Of a stretch of 64,000 nucleotides of DNA, positions 42,845-52,453 are shown one piece after another (the stretch's first letter is position 1; every line of letters begins with the position of its first letter). Where the stretch lies: positions 1 through 64,000 of the forward strand of contig CAIMVD010000100.1 of assembly GCA_903844815.1 (NCBI GenBank). The letters run 5' to 3'. The translations under genes were made by a program, and so were the position numbers. The notes under the pieces were generated by a model, which saw only the letters and a list, made by a program, of their open reading frames with translations, was not told where the DNA came from and searched no databases. This stretch comes from an uncultured Bacteroidota bacterium. Its GTDB lineage: Bacteria; Bacteroidota; Bacteroidia; Bacteroidales; VadinHA17.

Positions 42845-43981
42845 ATGAAAATTCTGCTTATTGCACCCTTGCCTCCGCCGTCGAGCGGGATAGGAAGCTG
42901 GACCTCGAATCTCTTGGAGTACTATTCAGGAAACGCCGGTCGTTTCGAACTTATTCATCAGAATACAGCCTTAAAATATCGTAATATACTGAAAAATGAC
43001 TTTTGGAACAGGTGGTGTATTGGTGTAAGGGAATCAATAAGGGTGATTTGCGAAGCGCAAAGAAATATCAAAACTTATTCTCCCGATGTTATACATCTGA
43101 CCAGCAGTGCATCTTTGGCGTTGCTCAAGGATTTTGTGATCCTGAAAATGGCCGGATTAAAAAGAATACCATTGATTATTCACTGGCACTTTGGCCGAAT
43201 ACCATTACTGGCAAAAAAAAACAACTGGGAATGGCGACTAATCCATTATCTGTTGAGGAGAATCCGGTCCGGTATTGTAATTGATCCGGAATCTTACAAT
43301 ACGCTGATCAGATACGGTTTTAACAATACAGTTTTTGTGCCAAACCCGGTAAGCCTGGATGTTGAAAAAAGGATCAGTAACAATCCAGGGGGTGAAGATC
43401 AAATCCGGCAGTGCTCACTTCTTTTTGCAGGTCATATTATTCGGGAAAAGGGTGTTTATGAGTTAACAAAGGCCTGCACCGGAATTCACGGAAAAATAGA
43501 ACTTCGTCTGGTTGGGCCGTATGAGCAGAGTGTAAAAGCAGAACTGGAAAAAATTGCAGATGAGAAGGACAATGGGAATTGGCTGAAATTCACAGGTCCT
43601 TTAACCAATGATCAGGTCCTTGACCAGATGATTAATTCTCAAATACTTGTATTGCCTAGTTATACTGAGGGCTTTCCATATGTTGTTGTTGAGGCTATGT
43701 CAATGGGTTGTGCTGTAATTGCTACGGGAGTAGGCGCAATTCCTGAAATACTGGCCGGGGGGACCAAAGCGCCATGCGGAATTTGCGTTCCTGTTAAAAA
43801 TGCAGAAAAGCTCGGTGAGGCTATTGAATATTTACTAAGGAGTCCACAAATCATACTTGAAATGGGAGGCAGGGGTGTAAGTCGGATTCTGGAAAATTAC
43901 ACACTCGATAAAGTGGTTTTACAATATGAGTCCTTGTGGGAAAATGTTGTAATAAATTCTGAAACAGGTTTTGCCGGTTAA
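42845..43981 (+). CDS. Glycosyltransferase family 4
   Basis: This is a 378-residue GT-B enzyme. I chose ATG 42845, giving MKILLIAPLPPPSSGIGSW, the classic start; the frame opens 18 codons earlier inside the previous gene. The C-terminal domain shows LLFAGHIIREKGVYEL, LRLVGPYEQS and the E-x7-E motif LPSYTEGFPYVVVEAMSMG. Donor and acceptor cannot be told from sequence. The stop is 6 bases before the next glycosyltransferase gene. Confidence 0.9.
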   Translation: MKILLIAPLPPPSSGIGSWTSNLLEYYSGNAGRFELIHQNTALKYRNILKNDFWNRWCIGVRESIRVICEAQRNIKTYSPDVIHLTSSASLALLKDFVILKMAGLKRIPLIIHWHFGRIPLLAKKNNWEWRLIHYLLRRIRSGIVIDPESYNTLIRYGFNNTVFVPNPVSLDVEKRISNNPGGEDQIRQCSLLFAGHIIREKGVYELTKACTGIHGKIELRLVGPYEQSVKAELEKIADEKDNGNWLKFTGPLTNDQVLDQMINSQILVLPSYTEGFPYVVVEAMSMGCAVIATGVGAIPEILAGGTKAPCGICVPVKNAEKLGEAIEYLLRSPQIILEMGGRGVSRILENYTLDKVVLQYESLWENVVINSETGFAG

Positions 43982-43987
43982 ACAGGA

Positions 43988-45214
43988 ATGAAAGAGAATA
44001 AGTTTATATTAATAATTTCAGCCAACTTCCCTCCTGAACCGGTGGTAGCGGCCTCTTTGTCGGAGGAACTTGCGGAGGCGCTTTCGGCCGACAGGAAGGT
44101 CAGGGTTCTGACTCCGGAACCATCGCGTCCTTTGGGATTCACCTTCATGAATTCTATCTGTAGGGAAAAGAGCTATGAACATATTGTGGTTGATTCATTC
44201 ACCTGTCCAAGATCGACGATAGTGGGGAGGATGGCCGAAAGCTTCAGTTTTGGCAGACATGCTTCACGACATATAAAGAGATACCGTGATTCCATTCAGT
44301 GTTGTTATGTTGCTGCATGGCCTTTGCTTGCCCAGTATTTAATTATCAGAACTTTGAAAAAATACTCTATTCCTTCAGTTGTTCACATTCAGGACATCTA
44401 TCCGGAATCTTTATCAAACAGAATCCCGTTACTCGGAAATTTTGTAAAGAAAATACTTTTACCATTTGACACGTATGTACTAAAAAACTCAACTAAGGTG
44501 ATTGCCATATCAAAAAATATGCGCAACAATTTTATTCAAACACGCGGAATAGAGGGGGATAAGATTGAGATAATAGAGAATTGGAAAGATGAGGAGGAGT
44601 TCCTGTTTAGGAAAAAATCCGGCGAATCAGATTTGAAGAATAAAATCAAACCCGGCTCTTTTGTTTTTATGTATCTGGGAAATATTGGTCCGGTAGCAGG
44701 TGTCGACCTTTTGATCAGAAGCTTTGCGAAGGCAGATATCAAAGATTCCGCGCTTGTAATAGCCGGTTGCGGACCGGCTAAAAATGAATGTATAAGACTG
44801 GCTGAAACGATAAGCTGCTCCGGAATTAAGTTCTGGGAAGTTCCTTCAGGTGAGATGCCGGCAGTACAGGAAATTGCCGATGTTATGTTATTGCCCGTAA
44901 AAAGTGGTGCGGGAATGAGCTCGGTTCCTTCAAAACTTCTCGCGTACATGTTTTCAGCAAAACCTGTAATAGCCTGCGTCGATGAGAACAGTGACACTGC
45001 ATACGCAATAAAAGAGTCCGGCTGCGGATGGGTACTCCCTCCGGAAAATACAGGTATTCTGGCAGAAACAATGAAGAAAGTCGCATCACATCAAAACGGG
45101 AATCTTAAAACTTATGGAGAGAACGGGTTAAGATATGCCACTCAGTTCTATTCATCAAAAAGGAACCTGCCGAAACTGGTCTCGGCAATTGCCCGGGCAG
45201 AAGCCTGCCTTTAA
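43988..45214 (+). CDS. Glycosyltransferase family 4 (WcaI/WbuB-like)
   Basis: This 408-residue GT-B enzyme begins ILIISANFPPEPVVAASLSEELAEAL, as in WbuB/WcaI-type transferases. The C-terminal domain carries FMYLGNIGPVAGVDLLI, LVIAGCGPAKNEC and, in the donor site, VKSGAGMSSVPSKLLAYMFS in place of the ordinary E-x7-E motif. That variant is usual for this branch, which often transfers fucosamine- or fucose-type sugars. A donor with an amino group would agree with the aminotransferase encoded downstream. Confidence 0.88.
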   Translation: MKENKFILIISANFPPEPVVAASLSEELAEALSADRKVRVLTPEPSRPLGFTFMNSICREKSYEHIVVDSFTCPRSTIVGRMAESFSFGRHASRHIKRYRDSIQCCYVAAWPLLAQYLIIRTLKKYSIPSVVHIQDIYPESLSNRIPLLGNFVKKILLPFDTYVLKNSTKVIAISKNMRNNFIQTRGIEGDKIEIIENWKDEEEFLFRKKSGESDLKNKIKPGSFVFMYLGNIGPVAGVDLLIRSFAKADIKDSALVIAGCGPAKNECIRLAETISCSGIKFWEVPSGEMPAVQEIADVMLLPVKSGAGMSSVPSKLLAYMFSAKPVIACVDENSDTAYAIKESGCGWVLPPENTGILAETMKKVASHQNGNLKTYGENGLRYATQFYSSKRNLPKLVSAIARAEACL

Positions 45215-45230
45215 AAATCCGGCACGTAAA

Positions 45231-46214
45231 ATGGCAAAAATGATCCTCTCAAGACTGACCGACAGACTATACCTGAAACAATGGCTTATAGGAATTTGTC
45301 GGGGAAACATTAGCGAGATTATGGAATCCAGAATATTTAATGCTGATGTTGACTGGATACCACTGAGTTCTCCGGGATATTATAGTGCCGATCCTTTTCC
45401 TTTTATTACCGATGAAGGAACCATAGGAATTCTTTATGAGGACTTCGGGCTTGACGAATACTACGGGAAGATATCTTTAATGAGTATAGACGAGAAATTA
45501 ATCAGGGTCAGCCAAAAGGTCATTTTAGATACGGGAAGCCACCTCTCATACCCTTTTATCTTCAGGGAGGAAGGGAGGATCTTTCTTTTTCCGGAGGCCG
45601 GCCACAGTGGAAAATTGACCTGTTATGAATATGATTCCTCAGAACAGTCAGCCTCTCCACTCACTGATATATTGGGGCTGCCTCTCCTTGATCCGACAAT
45701 TTTAAAGTATGAAGATAAATACTGGCTTTTTGGGACAATGCAGGGTAAAGATATGAACAGCAAGCTCTATATTTTCTATTCCAGCAATCTGTTAGGGCCA
45801 TATTATCCTCACCGGTGCAATCCTGTGAAAAATAACAACGACGGATCGAGGCCTGCAGGTAGTTTTTTCAGGGTCGGGAGTGAGATCTTCAGACCTGCTC
45901 AAAACTGCAAAACACAATACGGAGAATCAATTTCAATATTCAGGGTTAAAGTGCTGAATGAAAATGAATATGCCGAGGAATTTCATATGTCGATAAATGT
46001 TGGAAGCAATATTCAGTTCAGTAATATAATGGCCATCCATACTATAAATGTGATTAATGATATTATTGTTATTGATGGCCTGAGATGGACGTTCTCACCC
46101 GCCGATCAGTACAGGGTTTTTTTCAAAAACAGGGCTGACCGCCTGCAGGTAAAAAAAATAGAGGAAGAAGCAGGCATAATTCATTTCGTCAGAACAGGAA
46201 ATATTATTACCTGA
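45231..46214 (+). CDS. GINT-like glucosamine inositolphosphorylceramide transferase family protein
   Basis: The 327-residue protein starts at ATG 45231 (the frame opens 32 codons earlier within the preceding gene). It has a five-bladed propeller look similar to GH43/GH32 proteins: YYSADPFPFITDEGTIGILYE, SHLSYPFIFREEGRIFLFPE, LLDPTILKYEDKYWLFGT and RPAGSFFRVGSEIFRPAQ. This is the pattern of the plant GINT1 C-terminal domain and of bacterial relatives in polysaccharide loci, where it probably acts as a sugar transferase. The activity in bacteria is not established. Confidence 0.7.
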   Translation: MAKMILSRLTDRLYLKQWLIGICRGNISEIMESRIFNADVDWIPLSSPGYYSADPFPFITDEGTIGILYEDFGLDEYYGKISLMSIDEKLIRVSQKVILDTGSHLSYPFIFREEGRIFLFPEAGHSGKLTCYEYDSSEQSASPLTDILGLPLLDPTILKYEDKYWLFGTMQGKDMNSKLYIFYSSNLLGPYYPHRCNPVKNNNDGSRPAGSFFRVGSEIFRPAQNCKTQYGESISIFRVKVLNENEYAEEFHMSINVGSNIQFSNIMAIHTINVINDIIVIDGLRWTFSPADQYRVFFKNRADRLQVKKIEEEAGIIHFVRTGNIIT

Positions 46215-46318
46215 CCGTAATTGTCAGTTCAACTGACTTCACTATAATCTCCGAACATTAATTCAATAAATCGCTAAGTTACTTTCTCTGCAATTATTAT
46301 TAACATTAATATATAGAT

Positions 46319-48481
46319 ATGAAAAAGAGAGTATTGGTAACCGGAGGTGCAGGTTATATTGGGTCTTTTGTCGTTAATATGCTTCTTGACAGGGGCTATA
46401 ACGTGGTTGTGCTCGACAAGTTGCTTTATGGCAATAAAGGATTGAATTCATTTCGCGGAAGAGAAAACCTTGAGTTTATTCTCGGTGATGTAACAGACCA
46501 GGAGACGGTGGATAAAGCGATAGAGGGTGCAAACTGCGTTATTGCACTTGCAGCCATAGTCGGAGATCAGGCTTGCGCAGTAAATGAAGAGATTACCTGG
46601 GCCATAAACTATAATTCCGTAAAGATGCTTGTCGATGCATCAATAAGGAATAATGTGACCAGATTTGTTTTTACATCTTCATGCAGTGTCTATGGCTGTA
46701 ACGGTAACACCAGATTCCTGACTGAGGCCTCCGAACTTTATCCTGTTTCCTTATATGCCCGAACAAGGATTAAATCGGAAGAGTATCTGCACGAGCATAG
46801 GGATTCTCTTTCTACGGTCATTCTTAGACTGTCGACTGTATTTGGACTAAGCCCCAGAATGAGATTCGACCTCGTTGTCAATACAATGACAGGCAGGGCA
46901 GTAAAAACAAAATCACTTACTGTAAACGGAGGAAGTCAATGGAGGCCTTTCGTGCATGTCAGGGATGTGGCCCGAGCAATTGTAATGGCTTTGGAAGCAG
47001 ATGATGTTCATGCACGAAATGAGGTTTTCAATGTAGGATGCACCGACAGCAACTACCAGATATCAGATGTGGCAAAACTGATAGCGGAGGAGGTACCTAA
47101 AACCAGGATTATCGAGAGCACTGACTGTGCTGATTTGCGCAACTACAACTGTATTTTCGACAAGATCCATAAGAAATTGAATTTTAAGACAGAAACAAGC
47201 GTCAGAGATGGAATCAGGGAAATGGCAAGATTTGTTAAAAACCTCAACCCTGATATTAATGCTCCCGAGTACAGTAATTTTGAAGTATGGAAGGAATTGG
47301 GTAAGGCTGACAGGTTTATACCTTACTCATTGCCTGAAATTGCCGATGAGGTGAGGGCTGAACTGGTTAAAACACTTGAATCGGGATGGCTTTCAATGGG
47401 GCCCAGAACCCGGCTTTTTGAAGAGAAAATAAAGGAATATTTTAACGACAGCAGTCTGGAAGTCATTGCAGTCAGCAGTTGTACTGCCGGGCTGCATTTG
47501 CAGCTTCTCGCAGCAGGTATAGGCCCTGGTGACGAAGTAATAACCTCCCCCCTGACTTTCTGCGCAACAGTGAATACAATACTTTATACCGGGGCAACTC
47601 CTGTCCTTGTAGATGTGGACCCATTAACCTTAAATATCGACCTTAATCTTCTCGAGGCAAAAATCAATGAACGTACAAAAGCAATTGTGCCGGTTTATTA
47701 CGGAGGGCAGGCAGTTGATCACCTGAAGCTTAAGGCTCTTGCCGATCGTCATGGATTACTGATACTGGCTGATGCGGCTCATGCAATGGGAGCAAAGTAT
47801 GACGATAAGTTTTGTGGCACATATGAGGACTCCGCCGCTTTCAGTTTCTATGCAACAAAAAATATGCCCATCGGCGAGGGAGGAATTGTCACAACTCATA
47901 ACCATGAAATGGCTGATAAGATTAGATATCTTCTGTTGCATGGAATGAACAGGGACGCCTGGAAGCGTTTTTCAGAAACCGGTTCATGGTATTATGAGAT
48001 TATCGATCTCGGATACAAGTATAACTTTACTGATATGCAGGCAGCCATTGGGATTCATCAGCTTGCAAAGGTAGATCAGTATAATAGTCTGAGAAGAGAA
48101 TACGGAAGGAAATATGATGAGGCGTTCAGTTCAATCCCCGGTATCAGGCTTCATGGCCTTGACCCACGTGCTTACTGTACGCGGCATATTTATCCTGTAA
48201 TTATCGATGAGAATATTTTCGGGATAAGCAGGAATAGTTTTATGGAGAAACTAAAGGAACAAAAAATAGGTACCTCGGTTCATTATATACCTATACATCA
48301 TCATCCCTACTACAAACGTGTCTTGAATATCAATCCTGACGAATTGGCCATTACTGATGAGATTTTCAGGGGATTGGTTTCATTACCTTTATACTCAAAA
48401 ATGACTATTGCCGATGTTACCAGAGTTATCAGCAGGGTTAACCAGATTATTAATAGCAGCGTATGTGTTATGAAAGGATGA
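46319..48481 (+). CDS. Fusion of NAD-dependent sugar epimerase/dehydratase and DegT-type aminotransferase
   Basis: The 720-residue fusion has an extended SDR domain at residues 1-315: GGAGYIG at 9-15, SSCSVYG at 120-126, and YARTR at 146-150, where the usual YxxxK is YxxxR. Residues about 335-715 are a DegT/DnrJ/EryC1 aminotransferase: SCTAGLHLQL, DAAHAMG and the PLP Lys514 in SFYATKN. Separately encoded versions make amino sugars by oxidising or epimerising a nucleotide sugar and then transaminating a keto group, so the fusion could channel the intermediate. About 100 bases of spacer lie before it. The product fits an amino sugar for the polysaccharide. Confidence 0.88.
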   Translation: MKKRVLVTGGAGYIGSFVVNMLLDRGYNVVVLDKLLYGNKGLNSFRGRENLEFILGDVTDQETVDKAIEGANCVIALAAIVGDQACAVNEEITWAINYNSVKMLVDASIRNNVTRFVFTSSCSVYGCNGNTRFLTEASELYPVSLYARTRIKSEEYLHEHRDSLSTVILRLSTVFGLSPRMRFDLVVNTMTGRAVKTKSLTVNGGSQWRPFVHVRDVARAIVMALEADDVHARNEVFNVGCTDSNYQISDVAKLIAEEVPKTRIIESTDCADLRNYNCIFDKIHKKLNFKTETSVRDGIREMARFVKNLNPDINAPEYSNFEVWKELGKADRFIPYSLPEIADEVRAELVKTLESGWLSMGPRTRLFEEKIKEYFNDSSLEVIAVSSCTAGLHLQLLAAGIGPGDEVITSPLTFCATVNTILYTGATPVLVDVDPLTLNIDLNLLEAKINERTKAIVPVYYGGQAVDHLKLKALADRHGLLILADAAHAMGAKYDDKFCGTYEDSAAFSFYATKNMPIGEGGIVTTHNHEMADKIRYLLLHGMNRDAWKRFSETGSWYYEIIDLGYKYNFTDMQAAIGIHQLAKVDQYNSLRREYGRKYDEAFSSIPGIRLHGLDPRAYCTRHIYPVIIDENIFGISRNSFMEKLKEQKIGTSVHYIPIHHHPYYKRVLNINPDELAITDEIFRGLVSLPLYSKMTIADVTRVISRVNQIINSSVCVMKG

Positions 48482-48582
48482 CCTTTCCTGCACCACAAAG
48501 GTGCACCTGACTCAGTTTAGATTCGTCCTCCGGAATATGTTTCAAGAATATTCTAAAAGGACTATAATTATTCGGTATAAAA

Positions 48583-50313
48583 GTGGTGAATCTGGAATTA
48601 AAAATTGTCAGGGAAAAAAGTGCGCTGGAATTCCTGAACGATAAAACCTTTATCTCGCAATGGGAGGGGCTTTCGAAGCAGAATGGGAAAACTACGATAA
48701 TTCAGGAACCACCCTTTGTCATAACCTGGTACCGTCAATATGCCGACAGCTATGAACCTGTTCTTATTCTGGGTTTTAACGGCAATTCCGAATTGGTTGG
48801 TATTATGCCCCTGGCATTTTCAAGAAAGGATAATTATCTGACACACGCTGGAGATGGTCAGGCAGAATATCATGGGTGGATATGTAAAAAAAATGCTGAA
48901 CAGGATTTTCCTGTTCAGGCGCTTATCGCCGTTAAACACAATTTCCGGATAAGGAAATGGCAGTGGAGGTGGATGCCTCCCGGATCTCAGGTCGACTGGC
49001 TTTATTCCGATGAACTCAAAAAAGAGAAGATTTTTGTCAGAGTTGTTGGAAAAGAATCACCGGTTCTTGATTTAAACGATAAGCATAAAATTGAAAAAAT
49101 AATACGAAACAAATCCATTCGAAATAAAATCAACAGATACAGTCGGGAAGCCAATTTTTATATTGAAAGAATAACTTCACGGGAAAACGCCGGAAATGTC
49201 TTCGATATCCTTTCAGGCCAATGTGACTTCCGTCAGATGGCAACTCATGAAATAACGCCATTTGCCAGTGATCAAAATAAAAAGCGGTTTTATCTTGAAC
49301 GGATGAATTTTCCTCATAATAATCATTTTACCGTCTTATGGTCAGGAAGTAACCCGATAGCATTCCATTATGGAGCCTGTGATTCCGATACAGTTTATCT
49401 AGGGCTTTCGTCATATGATCCGGTTGAAGAGAGGAATTCCCCGGGAACAATACTTATGATCAAGCTTATAGAACTCCTGAAAGAGGAAGGGTATAAATAT
49501 TTTGATCTTACCCCTGGCGGAGATAAATATAAGGAGAGATATTGCAGTTTTCACCGGAGATTATATCTGCCTTCAGTTTATTTTTCAAGAAAAGATAAAC
49601 TGATCGATGATTTCAGATATTTTCTGAAAGAGGGGATCAGGAAACTTTTATATTCAGCAGGTGCCGAACCTGCCGATGTCAGTAGAAGAGTACGTAATGC
49701 GTTCTGTTTCTTAAGAAAAATCAGGGAGACACCTCCATTGAAAATTGTCAGAAAATTTATTTCAATATTCTATAAAAAAACCATTTATGTTTCCTGCAGG
49801 TGTTTTTCGGACGACCTGCTTCAGAATGACCGTAAGGCCGATGCTGGCATACGTGTTAATAGCTATACAGATCTGATGTTTTACAACGGTTCCGATCCCT
49901 GGCTCAGAAAGAGTATTCTTCTGACAACGGCGATAAAGAGGTTTTCGTCAGGAGAGAAACTGTACACAATTGTAAGAAACGGGATACTAGCCCAATATGG
50001 ATGGATGGCACGGAGAAGTATTGACAATGAGTTTCCGGACTTTAAAACAGGGTCAGATCATCCTGAAAATGGTTTCATTCTGTATGATTTTTTTACTGAA
50101 CCGGGTTTTAAAAGGCAGGAATTGATTTCAGAAACTCTTGAGAAGATGCTCTCTGACTGCAGGCATGACGCAGACAGGGAAGTCTCCGTCAGTTATCATG
50201 GCAATGATGATCACCTGGGATGTGAACTGGAAAAGAGGGGATTCAGGGTTTATCATAGGATGAGTATCACCAAAGTCCTTGGACTAGTCATGAGGAAGAC
50301 TATGGATAATTAA
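48583..50313 (+). CDS. Tandem GNAT/FemAB-like acyltransferase
   Basis: The 576-residue protein starts at GTG (48583 or 48586). The N-terminal 340 residues match BioF2-like/CelD-type acetyltransferases found in exopolysaccharide loci: FVITWYRQYAD, GIMPLAFSRKDNY, IRNKINRYSREANFYIERI, and EEGYKYFDLTPGGDKYKERY. Residues about 400-570 form a second, shorter GNAT-like unit (DFFTEPGFKRQELISETLEK, ending in KRGFRVYHRMSITKVLG). A protein with two acyltransferase units probably modifies the amino sugar made by the upstream fusion enzyme. Its stop is 1 base from the convergent beta-helix gene. Confidence 0.78.
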   Translation: MVNLELKIVREKSALEFLNDKTFISQWEGLSKQNGKTTIIQEPPFVITWYRQYADSYEPVLILGFNGNSELVGIMPLAFSRKDNYLTHAGDGQAEYHGWICKKNAEQDFPVQALIAVKHNFRIRKWQWRWMPPGSQVDWLYSDELKKEKIFVRVVGKESPVLDLNDKHKIEKIIRNKSIRNKINRYSREANFYIERITSRENAGNVFDILSGQCDFRQMATHEITPFASDQNKKRFYLERMNFPHNNHFTVLWSGSNPIAFHYGACDSDTVYLGLSSYDPVEERNSPGTILMIKLIELLKEEGYKYFDLTPGGDKYKERYCSFHRRLYLPSVYFSRKDKLIDDFRYFLKEGIRKLLYSAGAEPADVSRRVRNAFCFLRKIRETPPLKIVRKFISIFYKKTIYVSCRCFSDDLLQNDRKADAGIRVNSYTDLMFYNGSDPWLRKSILLTTAIKRFSSGEKLYTIVRNGILAQYGWMARRSIDNEFPDFKTGSDHPENGFILYDFFTEPGFKRQELISETLEKMLSDCRHDADREVSVSYHGNDDHLGCELEKRGFRVYHRMSITKVLGLVMRKTMDN

Positions 50314-50314
50314 A

Positions 50315-52249
50315 TTACCGTTTGTTGTTTGTCGCAATAATGAATCTGGAGGATTCTATTATTGTTGATCCAGACAATGTAACAATATAAATTCCGGGAA
50401 GCAGCGATGAAATATCAAAATTACACAGATTGTTTTCAGCATTTTTGCTGGCAATAAGCTGGCCATTCAGATTAATTAAATTCAGTTTATAGTTTATATA
50501 TGGATCATCAATAAAAACAACCAATTCATCCCTGTTGGTAATCAGATCGAGGGTTTTAATTCCTTCTATCTTTATTTTAAAAACCGCTTCAGTACCAGAA
50601 CCATCATTCGCTTTTGCAACAGCTGTTACATTCCCGCTGCTGATGGAAGTTACCAGACCTGCGGAGCTAATTGAAGCATGCCCCGATTCATTTACTAAAG
50701 ACCATGTTACAGTTTTATTTGAAGCATTCATGGGCAATACTGAGCTTTTTAACTGAAGGTTTCTTCTGAATCCTCTGATTACAGAATCCCCCTCTTCCGA
50801 GGTAACCAGGATCCTGGTTACCTTTATCTCCTCTCCTTCAACACTGTATTCACAACCGCCAAGATCAGGGCTGAAATCACGTGTACTTCCGAAGAAGTCT
50901 GCCGGCACTGTGCTTATTGTCTTTCCGGCGTTTATCGCAGGTGAATTGGCAGTTAATCTGAAATAGTCAGCAGTAAGCTCCCCAGGACCTGTGCTACCCG
51001 TTTTTGAAAGCCGCGGGTCACCTGTTCTGTCTCCTTTTCCGGCAAGAGCCGAAGGAGGAGAAGATGACCAAAGGTTATTCGAGAAGGAAATCTTTGACAA
51101 TGATCCCATCACTTTCCACGGGTTGCCATTGGTGTTTATAAAAATGTTGTTTTCAATCTTAGCACTTTTTGTTACAGATCCGTCTGAGATGCTGTTGCCA
51201 GCCTGCAGCTGTCCGTTCACTATTGTATTATGTGCTATCAGAACATTGTCGAGCCCGGAACCGGTAACTCCGGTCGACCAGAAAGCCCACAGGTCTGCAT
51301 TGTAAATTAAGTTATTAATTACGGTGTTGTTTGCTGAACGGGGTTTGTCAGCCCTCTCATCGCCAAGAGTAAAAGGCCTTCTCTGGCCCACCTGATTTCC
51401 CGGAGTATTATAAACAATATTTCGTTGCACCAGTACGTTCCTGGCATCGGAAACATAGAGATTAACCGACCAGTTATCATAAATAATATTGTCCTCAATA
51501 ATTGTTCCTTCGGCTTCAAAGGTGGAAATACCTTCCCCCCAGTTATTGAAAACTATGTTGCGGCGGATTACAGCTCCCGAAGTTATTCCGTCGGACGGGC
51601 TTCGAGCAGCACTCAGACCGGAAGCCCAGCTTCCGGAGCCGGGATTTTGTGAATTGGACATGGCAGCCTGCCATATTGAGCAATCTTCCACAATGCTGTA
51701 ATCACCAAGGGCAATAATTCCGTTTTCCCGGCAATGGTGAACTTTCAACCTGCTAACCTTGTTGTGACTACCATAAATCTCAACCCCGGCGCCGCCTTCA
51801 TATTTCCCGCTCATATTGGAATTCCTGACTTCAAAACCAGAAAAATAAATATAATTACCCTGCAGTTGAACAAGCGAACTCCAGTTCCCTCCAGGCAGGC
51901 TGTTCTGGCCATCGATTACGGCTGTCTCTCCTTCATATCCTGATATGGTTACCGGCAAAACATTAGTTCCGGATTGTGATATCGTTACCTTTTCAACATA
52001 GGTTCCTCCCCTGACATAAAGAAAGTCACCAGCCCTTAATTTCAAGATGCCTTTCCCAATTGTCTTAAACGGACGTGTCAATGATCCCGGGTTTGTATCG
52101 CTGCCCGAAGCCGATACATAATAGACCGATCCAAATGTCAAAGTGACTGATGAAATAAGCAGCGATGAGAGAAGAATAGAAAACTGTCCGTACCAGTTGG
52201 ATCGTATCCGAATTAAGATGATCCAAAGAAGATTTTTACCTGTTCTCAT
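50315..52249 (-). CDS. T9SS-exported right-handed beta-helix protein with Big_2 domain
   Basis: The 644-residue protein has a long N-terminal signal region (about residues 20-40 hydrophobic). A pectate-lyase-like right-handed beta-helix follows (about 45-440; YYVSASGSDTNPGSLTRPFKTI, FSGFEVRNS, repeated NIVFNNWGE / NIIYDNW turns). A bacterial Ig-like domain follows (about 465-560), and a T9SS sorting domain ends the chain (LNLINLNGQLIASKN ... LLPGIYIV). The beta-helix fold binds or cleaves acidic polysaccharide, so it may act on the polymer of this locus at the surface. It is encoded opposite to the cluster. Confidence 0.85.
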   Translation of the reverse strand: MRTGKNLLWIILIRIRSNWYGQFSILLSSLLISSVTLTFGSVYYVSASGSDTNPGSLTRPFKTIGKGILKLRAGDFLYVRGGTYVEKVTISQSGTNVLPVTISGYEGETAVIDGQNSLPGGNWSSLVQLQGNYIYFSGFEVRNSNMSGKYEGGAGVEIYGSHNKVSRLKVHHCRENGIIALGDYSIVEDCSIWQAAMSNSQNPGSGSWASGLSAARSPSDGITSGAVIRRNIVFNNWGEGISTFEAEGTIIEDNIIYDNWSVNLYVSDARNVLVQRNIVYNTPGNQVGQRRPFTLGDERADKPRSANNTVINNLIYNADLWAFWSTGVTGSGLDNVLIAHNTIVNGQLQAGNSISDGSVTKSAKIENNIFINTNGNPWKVMGSLSKISFSNNLWSSSPPSALAGKGDRTGDPRLSKTGSTGPGELTADYFRLTANSPAINAGKTISTVPADFFGSTRDFSPDLGGCEYSVEGEEIKVTRILVTSEEGDSVIRGFRRNLQLKSSVLPMNASNKTVTWSLVNESGHASISSAGLVTSISSGNVTAVAKANDGSGTEAVFKIKIEGIKTLDLITNRDELVVFIDDPYINYKLNLINLNGQLIASKNAENNLCNFDISSLLPGIYIVTLSGSTIIESSRFIIATNNKR

Positions 52250-52453
52250 CCCAGAAGTAATTATAAAAAAATCTTACCTAAATTTACTTTATGATTTACC
52301 TTATTCAGTTTTAATTTACTAATTTACTAAATTATTGCACTTAACATGGTGTTTTTCCTGAAAATGAATTCTTAAAAACCTGAAAATTGTATAAGTAAAC
52401 TCGGGATAATAATAAAGCAAACCCGCTTATTATAAATTAATCAACCAACCAAC

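Noticed and set aside
46223-46237. Small palindrome GTCAGTT-C-AACTGAC after the GINT-like gene
   Set aside because: The stem is short, the loop is too tight and no uridine run follows, so it is not called a terminator.
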